Virus record (IMG/VR): IMGVR_UViG_3300036846_000061 | Coordinates: 1 to 52,418 of that record | DNA length: 52,418 nucleotides | Source: a virus | Direction: 5' to 3' (one strand) | Part shown: piece by piece, positions 1 through 7,855 of the stretch | How positions within the stretch are numbered: position 1 is the first letter of the stretch | Layout of the letters: the number at the start of each line of letters is the position of its first letter | Made by a program: the position numbers and the translations under genes | Notes under the pieces: generated by a model | The model's input: only the letters and a program-made list of their open reading frames with translations | The model's database searches: none | Told to the model about the DNA's origin: nothing

Positions 1-176
1 GGCAAGCCGGAAATGTTGACATAGTAGATGGTCCGTGGGTCCGGGATTACTTGAAGGAAATGGCTGCGTTTCCTGAAGGTGATCATGATGATTATGTCGA
101 TGCTAGTAGTGGTGCCTTTCTTGAGTGCGTATCTGGTGCTTCTGCTTATGAACGTTATTTGGCCCTATCGTCATGA
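1..176 (+). CDS. terL: Terminase large subunit, 3' end (continues from 51076-52418)
   Basis: This is the C-terminal end of the packaging ATPase/nuclease that starts at 51076. The reading frame (codons beginning at base 3) continues without a break from the right end of the window, because bases 1-127 repeat 52292-52418. The joined protein is 463 residues. This piece carries the last acidic nuclease motif (HDDYVDA), typical of the RNase H-like terminase nuclease domain. The stop TGA at 174-176 overlaps the next start by four bases (ATGA). Confidence 0.93.
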   Translation, partial: QAGNVDIVDGPWVRDYLKEMAAFPEGDHDDYVDASSGAFLECVSGASAYERYLALSS

Positions 177-382
177 CAGATACTTTTATTATTGATCCTA
201 ATAACATTACTGTTGTTTCTAGAATAGAAATGACAAAGATGAATTGGCTTACCTTTATGCCTTGTGGTATTAGAATTAACACAGAGACAGGCGAGGTTGT
301 TATACCTGAAAGTTTGTCTTTGAATGAAGCTTCATTAGCATTCTGGAATAATATACATCGTGTTGCTGGTGGATTTTACTAA
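173..382 (+). CDS. Hypothetical protein, 69 aa
   Basis: A small soluble protein of unknown function between terminase and portal. The start ATG at 173 overlaps the terL stop (ATGA) and its stop overlaps the next start (TAATG), so it is translationally coupled on both sides, which supports it as a real gene. No motif was recognised. Its place suggests a role in packaging or head assembly, but that is inference only. Confidence 0.75.
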   Translation: MTDTFIIDPNNITVVSRIEMTKMNWLTFMPCGIRINTETGEVVIPESLSLNEASLAFWNNIHRVAGGFY

Positions 383-462
383 TGAATACTAGTGTGGTTA
401 TATTCTTTCAAGGATTATGCACAGTGGTATTAATCTTTGTGATAATGGGCGCGACTAGATGA
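382..462 (+). CDS. Single-pass membrane microprotein, 26 aa
   Basis: A very short reading frame starting MNTSVVIFFQ and ending MGATR. It is nearly all one hydrophobic segment (residues 4-22) with a basic C-terminus. The start overlaps the previous stop (TAATG) and the stop overlaps the portal start (ATGA), the same coupling seen at its neighbours, which is the main argument that it is translated. Function unknown. A random hydrophobic frame is the alternative. Confidence 0.55.
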   Translation: MNTSVVIFFQGLCTVVLIFVIMGATR

Positions 463-1898
463 ACCAGATTAGACGCCAAGATGGTTATGCTAACTTACTA
501 TCTGGACTAGGCGTTCCAGGTCTAGATCGCACATCCACTACCTTCCAAACAAGTAGTAATTGGATGGGTCGTGGTCTGACTCGTTACTGGACACAAAGGT
601 TTAATGCTTATGAACTAACTAATTTGTATATCACTAGTGGACTAGCACAAAAGATAGTAGACAAGCCCGCTGATGACTCGTTTCAAAGAGGTGTTCATAT
701 AGAGAATGATGAAGATGAATTAATGATTGCTGAATATGATAGACTTGCAGTATTGACTAGAATGGCTGATGCTATTAGATGGTCGCGTTTATATGGAGGC
801 GCAGCACTTATACTTATAGCCCAAGATGGAGGTGACTTTAGCGATCCACTCAATCTAGACAATCTAGATATGATCAATGAAATCAAAGTATATGACATAA
901 TGAGTATACAAGGAACTGGCAAATACTATACTGATGATAGCGATCCAGATACATTCGGAAAGATGGAGTATTACAACATTACTCCGCCAGAAGGACAGTC
1001 TTTTGAGATACATGAAACTAGATTAATACCAGTTCCTGGCGAGCCTTTGCCTCCAAATATGGTATATTTTAATCGTATACATTGGGCTGGTAGATCAGTA
1101 TTGGAGGCTTGTGCTAAGGATATTGGACGCTATGAGCGTGGACTAGATTGGTCAGAAAGGTTACTTGAGCGTAAGCAACAAGCAGTATATAACATGTCTG
1201 GTCTTGGCGAGATGATGGCCAATGGCGATGATGCTATGGTTGTTAGACGTATCAATATGGTCGATCAGGTTAGAAGCAATCTTAACTCTGTTGTAGTAGA
1301 CAAAGATGATGTATATAATGTTTTGAGTCCAGGCATCGATGGAACTCAGCCCGTTATTGAAGAGTTTAAGACAGCACTAGCGGCATCTTCTGGCTTCCAA
1401 GTAAACATGTTATTTGGTCAATCAACAAAAGGATTAAACCAGACTAATGCTGGTGATCTTGAGTCCCATTACGTAATGGTAGCTCATATACAAGAGGTAA
1501 TAGCTAGACCAGCATTAGAAAAGCTCACCTCTATACTATGGCTACAGAATGGACTAAAGAATGATATCCCAGATGATTGGGAAATCAAATTCAATTCTCT
1601 ATGGGTGCCTACTGATAAGGAGAATGCCGACAAAGAATTGGTAGAAGCGCAAGCAGAGAATATGGAAGTAACAACATTGATGACTCTTGTTAGTAATCAA
1701 ATTATGACTCCAGAGGAAGTGCGAGAGATTGTTGTAGACGAATACTATGGCGACTATGAATTTAGCACTGATCTGCCTACATTCCCTGAGGAGCTAAACT
1801 ATAGCGCCAATGTAGATGTAACGCAGATGGATGTGCCTATTGATAATGCTGGTGGCAATCCCGCGCCAGGAGTAAATCCACAGGTTCCGGTAAGATAA
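459..1898 (+). CDS. Portal protein, DUF1073/HI1409 family
   Basis: This 479-residue protein resembles the DUF1073 (HI1409-like) portal family. Such proteins form the dodecameric ring at the capsid vertex through which DNA is packaged and ejected. The N-terminal third has the family's conserved run (ITSGLAQKIVDKPADD, then RWSRLYGGAALIL near residue 110). Length and place, directly after terminase and before the head morphogenesis gene, fit. The C-terminus is Pro/Gly-rich, and the CGCCAGGAG motif at 1864 encodes an APG there. Its stop TAA overlaps the next start. Confidence 0.88.
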   Translation: MNQIRRQDGYANLLSGLGVPGLDRTSTTFQTSSNWMGRGLTRYWTQRFNAYELTNLYITSGLAQKIVDKPADDSFQRGVHIENDEDELMIAEYDRLAVLTRMADAIRWSRLYGGAALILIAQDGGDFSDPLNLDNLDMINEIKVYDIMSIQGTGKYYTDDSDPDTFGKMEYYNITPPEGQSFEIHETRLIPVPGEPLPPNMVYFNRIHWAGRSVLEACAKDIGRYERGLDWSERLLERKQQAVYNMSGLGEMMANGDDAMVVRRINMVDQVRSNLNSVVVDKDDVYNVLSPGIDGTQPVIEEFKTALAASSGFQVNMLFGQSTKGLNQTNAGDLESHYVMVAHIQEVIARPALEKLTSILWLQNGLKNDIPDDWEIKFNSLWVPTDKENADKELVEAQAENMEVTTLMTLVSNQIMTPEEVREIVVDEYYGDYEFSTDLPTFPEELNYSANVDVTQMDVPIDNAGGNPAPGVNPQVPVR

Positions 1899-2101
1899 TG
1901 GCAACTTTCGAACAAGAACCACTATTGCAATTCTTTGATATTGGTCACCTCAGAGAAGATTTGCAATTGGTTTCCGCACCATTCGCTGAGTTGGCAAATC
2001 GTATAGTAGATACATTGCCGCGTAATCCAGAACGAACTACTGCTATTCGTAAGTTGCTTGAAGCTAAGGACTGTGCAGTAAGAGCAAAGTTGTATAGATG
2101 A
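1898..2101 (+). CDS. Acb2/Tad1-like predicted anti-CBASS cyclic-nucleotide sponge
   Basis: This 67-residue protein has the pattern of the Acb2/Tad1 hairpin-domain family: FFDIGHLREDLQLVS near residue 12, then LPRNPERT and IRKLLEAKD and a C-terminal AVRAKL. Characterised Acb2 and Tad1 proteins bind cyclic oligonucleotide signals and so block CBASS or Thoeris defence. The length is close to the bare domain. It sits between portal and head morphogenesis genes, a place where this family is often found in phages, and overlaps both neighbours (TAATG upstream, ATGA-type downstream). The family call is by motif memory. Ligand binding is inferred. Confidence 0.72.
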   Translation: MATFEQEPLLQFFDIGHLREDLQLVSAPFAELANRIVDTLPRNPERTTAIRKLLEAKDCAVRAKLYR

Positions 2102-2958
2102 AACGACGTAAGAAAATTGTTCCGATGAAGTATCCTCATAGTATTGAATATGAGTATCGGCGCAATTTGCGTTGGCTAAATGCTCAGATGCGAAAGGCAG
2201 TAAAGCATTATCTTCACCCTGTTGTTGAAACTGCTACCGCTGAAGTTACTGATACGTCTCACCCTGCTGGTGGGCATATTAGACAAGATGCTTGGCAAGA
2301 TGACCTCTATAAAGCTATGGATAATATAGCGAAAGATATGGTTGGGCCGACTAACGCAACTATCAAAAGATCATCATCAATACCTATAAAGGTGAATTCA
2401 TACAATAAAGCAGAATGGAAGAAACTGATACGCTCGCAATATGGTGTTAATCCTACTGCTGAAGACCCTGCTGCCTATGCTGATCTAATGGAACACTGGG
2501 CTTTCAATAATGCTGCTCTTATAAAAGACATACCGATTAAGACTATGAAGCAAATAGCGGACATGACTACTGAAGCTCTAATGAGTGGACAAACACAAGA
2601 AGATTTGTCAGATGACATCTACAATATATTTGATGATCGTTTGGACGTTACTGATAGTCGTTGCGATCTTATCGCCAGAGACCAAGTAGCGAAACTGAAT
2701 GGCAAACTTACTAGTGAAAGACAACAAGATATTGGTGTTGATAGTTATGTATGGCGAACTGTTGGAGATGAACGAGTAAGAGAAGCACACGCAGAGGTAG
2801 ATGGACAAACATTCCAATGGGGTAATCCGCCAGGAGATACTGACTTTAATGAACCTGGTGAAGACTATCAATGTCGTTGCTGGGCCGAACCAGTATTGCC
2901 TGAGGCTATGTCAGTAGAAGCTTCATTACTCGATGAAGAAGAAATGGTGGATGCGTAA
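2098..2958 (+). CDS. Head morphogenesis protein, Mu gpF / SPP1 gp7 type
   Basis: A 286-residue minor capsid protein of the phage Mu F-like family, made in small numbers and needed for head assembly or infectivity. The C-terminal half shows the family signature: ARDQVAKLNG (about 195-204), RTVGDERVREAHAEVDG (about 220-236) and the Cys-rich end YQCRCWAEPV (about 260-269). The start overlaps the Acb2-like gene by four bases. The N-terminus is strongly basic. Gene order portal, then F-like, then protease is standard. Confidence 0.85.
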   Translation: MKRRKKIVPMKYPHSIEYEYRRNLRWLNAQMRKAVKHYLHPVVETATAEVTDTSHPAGGHIRQDAWQDDLYKAMDNIAKDMVGPTNATIKRSSSIPIKVNSYNKAEWKKLIRSQYGVNPTAEDPAAYADLMEHWAFNNAALIKDIPIKTMKQIADMTTEALMSGQTQEDLSDDIYNIFDDRLDVTDSRCDLIARDQVAKLNGKLTSERQQDIGVDSYVWRTVGDERVREAHAEVDGQTFQWGNPPGDTDFNEPGEDYQCRCWAEPVLPEAMSVEASLLDEEEMVDA

Positions 2959-3134
2959 TGACTCTTCAAACTGAAGAAAGCAAAGATGAATTAATTGGTA
3001 AGATGCGCGCAGTGTTAGTGCAGTGTTATGATCAATTTCGTTTCTATGAGCAAGAGCATATTAGGAAAGGTTCTTTTGAGAAATCAGCGACTAATGCTAA
3101 GTTTGCTATAATGTGTTCTGAGGTGTTGAAGTAA
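2958..3134 (+). CDS. Hypothetical protein, 58 aa
   Basis: A small helical protein starting MTLQTEESKDELIGKM. Its start overlaps the previous stop (TAATG at 2956) and its own TAA at 3132-3134 overlaps the next start. Amino-acid composition (alternating charged and hydrophobic residues, helix-like) and tight coupling support a real gene. Similar short proteins occur in head modules of related phages, but no function is known. Confidence 0.7.
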   Translation: MTLQTEESKDELIGKMRAVLVQCYDQFRFYEQEHIRKGSFEKSATNAKFAIMCSEVLK

Positions 3135-4225
3135 TGGTAACACGATATGATGTTATTGCAGTAAAGGCTGAAGTATCCAAGGAAGGTTGGATACGTGATA
3201 GGCCAGTCATTACTAGATCAGGCATCTTTGAATATAGAACCGCAGACGGAAAGATCAGAAAAGAATACAGGCCTGATAGTGAAGTATTCTCGGATACAAG
3301 TCTTGCTACGGCTAATGGGATACCTGTTACTGATAGCCATCGTGGTTTGGTTGACAGTAAGAATGTTGATGGCATTATCGGAACAGTTACCAGTAATGGC
3401 ATTAAAGATGAAGCCAATGTTTTGGCAGATGTTATCATCCATAACCCGTCACGTCTAGGCGACAAGCGTGAATTGTCTCTTGGTTATGAATGTGACATCG
3501 ATGAGACGCCAGGAGAATATAACGGTCAACGATATGATTGTGTACAAAAGAATATAATATACAATCACCTCGCGGCTGTAAAGAAAGGACGTGCCGGTAA
3601 TGCTAGACTGAGGCTTGACTCTAACGATGCCATTATTGGCACTTTTCAAATGGAGACACCTATGGAACCTACCACTAAGCTCGTTACAATTAGGCTCGAT
3701 GGCATCGACTATCAAGCCTCGCCTGAGATCAGTAATGCTTTGAATAAAGAGCGGGAAGCATTGGCTGCTCTACAGAAACGATTTGATACTGTAGAGGCTG
3801 AGCGTGATACGCTCAAAAGCACTACTGCAAACTTTGATAAAGAACTTAAGGCTGCGCGCGAGGCTGGTCGCGCTGTCGTCAAAGTTAGGCTTGACCTTGA
3901 AGATGTAGCTCGTCAGCATAAAGTAAAGTTTGATGACGATGATACTGATCAAGTAATCAAGACTAATGTTTTGGGCAAGCTTCGTCCAGAACTAAAGTTG
4001 GATGGTAAGTCAGAGGACTATATTGATTCTGCTTTCGATCTGACTATGGAAGCCAATAAAGATAAGCAAAAGAAAGTAGTCAATCAACTTTCTAGGTTTG
4101 ACAAAGCTGCACCTTCTGGCGATAATAATGTAACAGAAATGGGAGGTGCTGGCGCGGCTAGAGCGAGATACCTTGCTCGTTTGCGTGGAGAAAAGACTGA
4201 AGATGGCGGTGGTAAAGCCGCATAA
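3134..4225 (+). CDS. DUF2213 capsid maturation protease with scaffold-like tail
   Basis: This 363-residue protein matches the DUF2213 pattern in its N-terminal half: YDVIAVKAEVSKEGW, VTDSHRGLVD (about 75-84) and ELSLGYECDID (about 112-122). In this family the N-terminal part is a predicted prohead protease, with the histidine in TDSH and the serine in ELSLGY as likely catalytic residues. The second half, from about residue 190, is charged and coiled-coil-like (KEREALAALQKRF, KSTTANFDKELKAA), as expected for an internal scaffold. It lies just before the cement and major capsid genes. Confidence 0.82.
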   Translation: MVTRYDVIAVKAEVSKEGWIRDRPVITRSGIFEYRTADGKIRKEYRPDSEVFSDTSLATANGIPVTDSHRGLVDSKNVDGIIGTVTSNGIKDEANVLADVIIHNPSRLGDKRELSLGYECDIDETPGEYNGQRYDCVQKNIIYNHLAAVKKGRAGNARLRLDSNDAIIGTFQMETPMEPTTKLVTIRLDGIDYQASPEISNALNKEREALAALQKRFDTVEAERDTLKSTTANFDKELKAAREAGRAVVKVRLDLEDVARQHKVKFDDDDTDQVIKTNVLGKLRPELKLDGKSEDYIDSAFDLTMEANKDKQKKVVNQLSRFDKAAPSGDNNVTEMGGAGAARARYLARLRGEKTEDGGGKAA

Positions 4226-4257
4226 CTAGATTATAGTTTTGGTCAAGGAGTAAGCAA

Positions 4258-4800
4258 ATGAGTGATCGCGCTCAAGAACGTCGTGACGATCGGGCTGGCC
4301 CTGAGCAGCAGGCTTATCAGCCATATGACTCTGCTACTTTCTTTTCAGTTGGTTTTCCTGGAATGAAAAGTACAGCTATGGATGATAATGTCGAGAGTTG
4401 GCCTTGTGGAACTGAGTCTGATTTCGGAACCGTAGTGACTAAAACTGTTGGTCCTACTGGATCGCTTCTAGTAGAGAGTGGTGGCACTGGAGATGTTGCT
4501 GGCATCGCTCTACATGATCACATCATCGCTACATACGGTCATTACTCTCAAGGAATGGCCGTATCAGTAATGACTCGCGGTCGTGTATGGTGTGCAGTTG
4601 ATGGTGCTGGCACTGGAATTACTTATGGTGCTCCTGCCAGTTTCAATCCGGCAAACGGCAAACTAAGTGCTTCTGGAACTGCTGTTCCTAATTCATCGTT
4701 CAGAGGAATGGTGAATGGCTTCTACGATATGCTCACAGGAACAACAATTAATATTGTTGAGGTTGAGCTACACTATCCATTTGCTGTAGCAGGTCCGTAA
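4258..4800 (+). CDS. Capsid cement/decoration protein (DUF2190-like)
   Basis: A 180-residue protein rich in beta-type Gly/Thr/Val stretches with VAGIALHDHIIA and YSQGMAVSVMTRGRVWCAV near the middle, a pattern seen in structural cement proteins of this head type. Cement proteins sit on the outside of the expanded capsid and stabilise it. The strong ribosome site AAGGAG lies nine bases before ATG 4258. It comes right before the major capsid gene, the usual place. The N-terminal 20 residues are very hydrophilic. Confidence 0.7.
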   Translation: MSDRAQERRDDRAGPEQQAYQPYDSATFFSVGFPGMKSTAMDDNVESWPCGTESDFGTVVTKTVGPTGSLLVESGGTGDVAGIALHDHIIATYGHYSQGMAVSVMTRGRVWCAVDGAGTGITYGAPASFNPANGKLSASGTAVPNSSFRGMVNGFYDMLTGTTINIVEVELHYPFAVAGP

Positions 4801-4832
4801 TCCCATCAACCCTCAACTAAAGGAATAGACTA

Positions 4833-5825
4833 ATGCTTCCAAAAGATCATGTACACTATGACGAGGCTGATCTGCCTGGCGTCATGGACTTTGTTGAACG
4901 AAACTTCCGTGAAGATCAAATTGCTACGCAAGTCTCAGGACTATGGCTTGCGCAACAACTTGATTATATTAAGTCGCAGACATATGATCGTTTGCGTCCA
5001 GGAATGAACGCTGATCGTCTTGTTCCTGACGATACATCTACTCCAGAATGGGCCGAGACTATTACCATTCGTATGTTTGACATGGTTGGTATGGCTAAAG
5101 TAATTGCCAACTATGCAGATGATCTCCCGCGCGCAGACATTGCTGGAGCGGCTCTGAGTGTTCAAGTAAAGACACTTGGCGATAGCTACGGTTACAATGT
5201 AAACGAATTGCGCGCCAGTAGAGCCACTGGAGTTGGTCTTGATACTCGCAAAGCCGATGCTGCTAGGCGAGCAATGGATCTTAAGATTGCCAGTATTAAA
5301 TTGAAGGGAGACCCTGACTTTAACTTGTTTGGATTGTTTACTCATCCAAACGTTCCAGAGTATGTCTTCCCGCATCCTGGCGATTGGACTGCTCTAACTG
5401 GCGATCAAATCTATGAGAATTTGGTCGGCCTTGCCTCTGCTTATACTCAGCAGAACCTAGGTATCCATATCGCTAACTTTTTGGAACTGGCAACTAAAGC
5501 TTATATAGCTGCCACCTCTAAATTTGTTACTGGACCTGGTGGACTTCCCATTGCTGCTCTAAGCCTGTTCGTTGCTAACTTCCCAGGCATTACTGTAGAG
5601 CATATTTGGGAATGCACTAATGCTGGGCAAGGCGCAAATGCAGGTAAGGATGTTGCGCTATTGTATGAGCGTGATATTGGAAACCTCGCGCACGAATATG
5701 TGATGCCGTTCTCGCAGCTACCTCCTGATGCGCGCAATCTAGAGATTGTTACGGATTGCCTGGCCAGGAGCGCTGGTGTTCAAATCTATTATCCTCTGTC
5801 ATTACTGAAAGGCTACACAACCTAA
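4833..5825 (+). CDS. Major capsid protein, DUF2184 type
   Basis: A 330-residue protein resembling the DUF2184 (HK97-fold) major capsid family. Recognisable parts are FREDQIATQVSGLWLAQQLDYI near the N-terminus, DMVGMAKVIANYADDLPRAD (about 84-103), and a C-terminal region with YVMPFSQLPPDARNLE. It forms the shell of the icosahedral head. It has a good ribosome site (AAAGGAATAG) and follows the protease and cement genes, as in other phages with this module. Confidence 0.87.
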   Translation: MLPKDHVHYDEADLPGVMDFVERNFREDQIATQVSGLWLAQQLDYIKSQTYDRLRPGMNADRLVPDDTSTPEWAETITIRMFDMVGMAKVIANYADDLPRADIAGAALSVQVKTLGDSYGYNVNELRASRATGVGLDTRKADAARRAMDLKIASIKLKGDPDFNLFGLFTHPNVPEYVFPHPGDWTALTGDQIYENLVGLASAYTQQNLGIHIANFLELATKAYIAATSKFVTGPGGLPIAALSLFVANFPGITVEHIWECTNAGQGANAGKDVALLYERDIGNLAHEYVMPFSQLPPDARNLEIVTDCLARSAGVQIYYPLSLLKGYTT

Positions 5826-5826
5826 T

Positions 5827-6015
5827 ATGGCGGTTGTAGTAAACAACAGTGAGCGAGCAATAACTATAATTGATGTATTGGTCGCTCCTGGCATGCCAAC
5901 AGAACTACAGGATGAGCGACTAAATCATCCTGGGGTTCAGTCTCTGATGCATCAGATGACTGAGCGTAACGTGCCTGTTCTAGTAATAGTTGCAACTGAA
6001 AGGGACAATGTGTAA
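5827..6015 (+). CDS. Hypothetical protein, 62 aa
   Basis: A small protein beginning MAVVVNNSERAITIIDVLV. It is directly behind the capsid gene and coupled to the next gene by TAATG. The sequence looks like a short beta-rich fold, with hydrophobic strands at residues 2-5, 12-19 and 50-56. No family recognised. Probably a minor head component by position. Confidence 0.65.
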   Translation: MAVVVNNSERAITIIDVLVAPGMPTELQDERLNHPGVQSLMHQMTERNVPVLVIVATERDNV

Positions 6016-6620
6016 TGGCTACTTCTACTCCTGCTTTGATTGTTACTGGTGGTGGTGGACCTGATAATAGTTTGCCTGGTATTGGTAGTGGCGGTGGAAA
6101 TATAGATAATAGTTTGCCGCCACCTCCCGGCATTTGGCCGCCTCCAGTAGAGATTTGGCCGCCAGTTGTTCTTCCACCGGATTATCCAATGCCTCCTGGC
6201 AGCATTTGGCCTCCGGTTATAAATGTTGGTCCGATTCAACCTCCTCACGTTCCGCCTGGTGGACAAGTTCCGCCTCCAAGTGTAGGTGGTGGTCCTGCTC
6301 CTCCGCAACCTGGTCGGCCAACTCCGCCTGATCGTCCAGAGCAAGGTTTGCCACCGCAAATTGGTGGTGGACCAGTGTTGCCAAGTCCGAAATATCTAGT
6401 TGCTATCGTTGCAACAAGTTCTGATGGTGGACTTAAGGTAATTGGATATACTGTAGTGGATCCAAGCCTTAGTGTAGGTTTGCCATTGCCTGGTGGTCCT
6501 CCTGGCCATATTAGTGGTCAGCCACTTCCTCCTGGGCATGTTAGTGGCCAGCCTATTCCGCAGCCTAATCCTCCGCATGTAGGCGGTGGGCCCGCGCCTA
6601 CTCCTGAGCCGAAACGATAA
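6015..6620 (+). CDS. Pro/Gly-rich repetitive protein, 201 aa
   Basis: More than half of this protein is Pro and Gly, in loosely repeated blocks such as PPGIWPPPVEIWPP, VGGGPAPPQPG and PPGHISGQPLPPGHVSGQP. A short ordinary segment (KYLVAIVATSSDGGLKVIGYTVV, about residues 129-151) interrupts the low-complexity part. No signal peptide is seen. It may be an extended, disordered decoration on the head or neck, or an adhesive protein; the position after the capsid gene is the only clue. Translation of such Pro runs would probably need EF-P. Confidence 0.7.
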   Translation: MATSTPALIVTGGGGPDNSLPGIGSGGGNIDNSLPPPPGIWPPPVEIWPPVVLPPDYPMPPGSIWPPVINVGPIQPPHVPPGGQVPPPSVGGGPAPPQPGRPTPPDRPEQGLPPQIGGGPVLPSPKYLVAIVATSSDGGLKVIGYTVVDPSLSVGLPLPGGPPGHISGQPLPPGHVSGQPIPQPNPPHVGGGPAPTPEPKR

Positions 6621-6632
6621 TACAATACTATA

Positions 6633-6658
6633 CCGTGGGTCTAGAGATAGGCCCACGG
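6633..6658 (+). terminator. Strong 10-bp hairpin between two late genes
   Basis: CCGTGGGTCT (6633-6642) can pair with AGGCCCACGG (6649-6658), with one G-U pair and a six-base loop. It is the only long hairpin seen within the head genes and separates the Pro/Gly-rich gene from the PEP-CTERM gene. No T-run follows, so it could be an RNA-stability or processing element rather than an intrinsic terminator. Confidence 0.5.
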
Positions 6659-6689
6659 GACTACCCTATAGTTAACTTTGGAGGGGAAT

Positions 6690-7334
6690 ATGACTAAACT
6701 AGTTGCTATCGTTGTCGGCGCACTGGCCTTTCCTAGCTTTGCCTATGCTGTTCCTATCATTCAGTTTGCTCAAACCAGTGGCAGTAACACTATTACTGCT
6801 ACGGCAAATGCTGGTGATACGGCCACTACTATCTCTGGAACTGATGTAGCAGTAAATGTTGCTCAGAACCTCGGTGGCACTCTTGGCGCTGCCTTTCTTG
6901 ACTTGAATGCTACTAGCGTTGATAGTGCAGTAGCAGTAGGCACTGGTGCGGTCCAGCACTATAATGGAACGTTCTCAGTCTTTACTGGCGCTGGAATGAC
7001 AGGACTAAACCTTCTGTCTGGAGTGTTTACTGATGCCGCTCTTGGTGTTGGTGGCGCTCTCACTCTTGCTATCGGCGCACCTCCTGATACGCTTAACTTG
7101 ACGTCAGACGAAATTCCGGCAGCAGAACTAGTTAATCCAGATGCGGCTTCATTTGGTTTGACTAATGTTTCGCCGGCAATTAATATCGCTGGATCGACTA
7201 TCAATAGTTTTACTGCAACTGTTGCTGGTAATGTATCGTCGTCAGTAGCCGCTGTTCCTGAGCCTGCCAGTATCGCTCTGCTTGGTATGGGTATGCTTGG
7301 TCTTGGTATGCTTCGGTATCGGCGCCAGGAGTAA
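6690..7334 (+). CDS. PEP-CTERM exported protein
   Basis: A 214-residue predicted exported protein. The N-terminus MTKLVAIVVGALAFPSFAYA is a typical signal peptide with likely cleavage after AYA at residue 20. The last 26 residues (189-214) begin VPEPASIALLGMG and form a PEP-CTERM sorting signal: Pro-Glu-Pro motif, hydrophobic segment, then the basic end RYRRQE. In bacteria, exosortases act on such tails during export linked to exopolysaccharide. The middle is Gly/Ala/Thr/Ser-rich and low in Lys, as in other PEP-CTERM proteins. ATG 6690 is chosen because GGAGGGG lies just upstream. A host-derived accessory gene is likely. Codon use looks like its neighbours. Confidence 0.88.
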   Translation: MTKLVAIVVGALAFPSFAYAVPIIQFAQTSGSNTITATANAGDTATTISGTDVAVNVAQNLGGTLGAAFLDLNATSVDSAVAVGTGAVQHYNGTFSVFTGAGMTGLNLLSGVFTDAALGVGGALTLAIGAPPDTLNLTSDEIPAAELVNPDAASFGLTNVSPAINIAGSTINSFTATVAGNVSSSVAAVPEPASIALLGMGMLGLGMLRYRRQE

Positions 7335-7342
7335 TCCCACTA

Positions 7343-7855
7343 GTGTCTGAAGTAAAGACGCTGCCTGTAGAACCTCCACACTGGACAAGTGTGGAGGCTT
7401 TACTCCAACTGTTCTATCCCCAATTCTTTGACGAAACTAATGAGCAATATGTCGATCCAGCTATACTTCTACAGTTGGCGACATTGGCTGAAGAAACACG
7501 ACCGTGGTGTCTTCCTCCTGGCCAACAAGACTTAGCACAAGCAGCATTTACTGCATACTTAGTCTCATTACGTGGCGAGACTAGTTCTGGCGTAACTAAT
7601 GTTCCGACTATAGGGCCTATACAATCTGAGAAGGAAGGTGACATACAAGTAACGTATGCTGCTTCTACTACCAATACACAATCAGGAATGTCACAAAGAC
7701 CGCCATCCGACGCCTGGGATACTTGGAATAGACTATATATGCGTTGTGCTAAAGGTTCCATTATGACTCGCTTTGGCGATCCTTGTAGGTCTGCGCGAGC
7801 ACTAACTGATTATATAAATCCACTTGCATTTAATGTTTGGTATCCGATATGGTAG
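7343..7855 (+). CDS. Head-tail adaptor, DUF4054-like
   Basis: A 170-residue protein with the DUF4054 pattern: F/YPQF near residue 30, then helical AILLQLATLAEE, QAAFTAYLVSLRG, and a C-terminal DPCRSARAL. Members join the portal to the tail. The start is GTG 7343. The ribosome site is the AGGAG inside the CGCCAGGAG motif at 7323-7331, eleven bases upstream. The first neck gene after the PEP-CTERM insert. Confidence 0.7.
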   Translation: MSEVKTLPVEPPHWTSVEALLQLFYPQFFDETNEQYVDPAILLQLATLAEETRPWCLPPGQQDLAQAAFTAYLVSLRGETSSGVTNVPTIGPIQSEKEGDIQVTYAASTTNTQSGMSQRPPSDAWDTWNRLYMRCAKGSIMTRFGDPCRSARALTDYINPLAFNVWYPIW

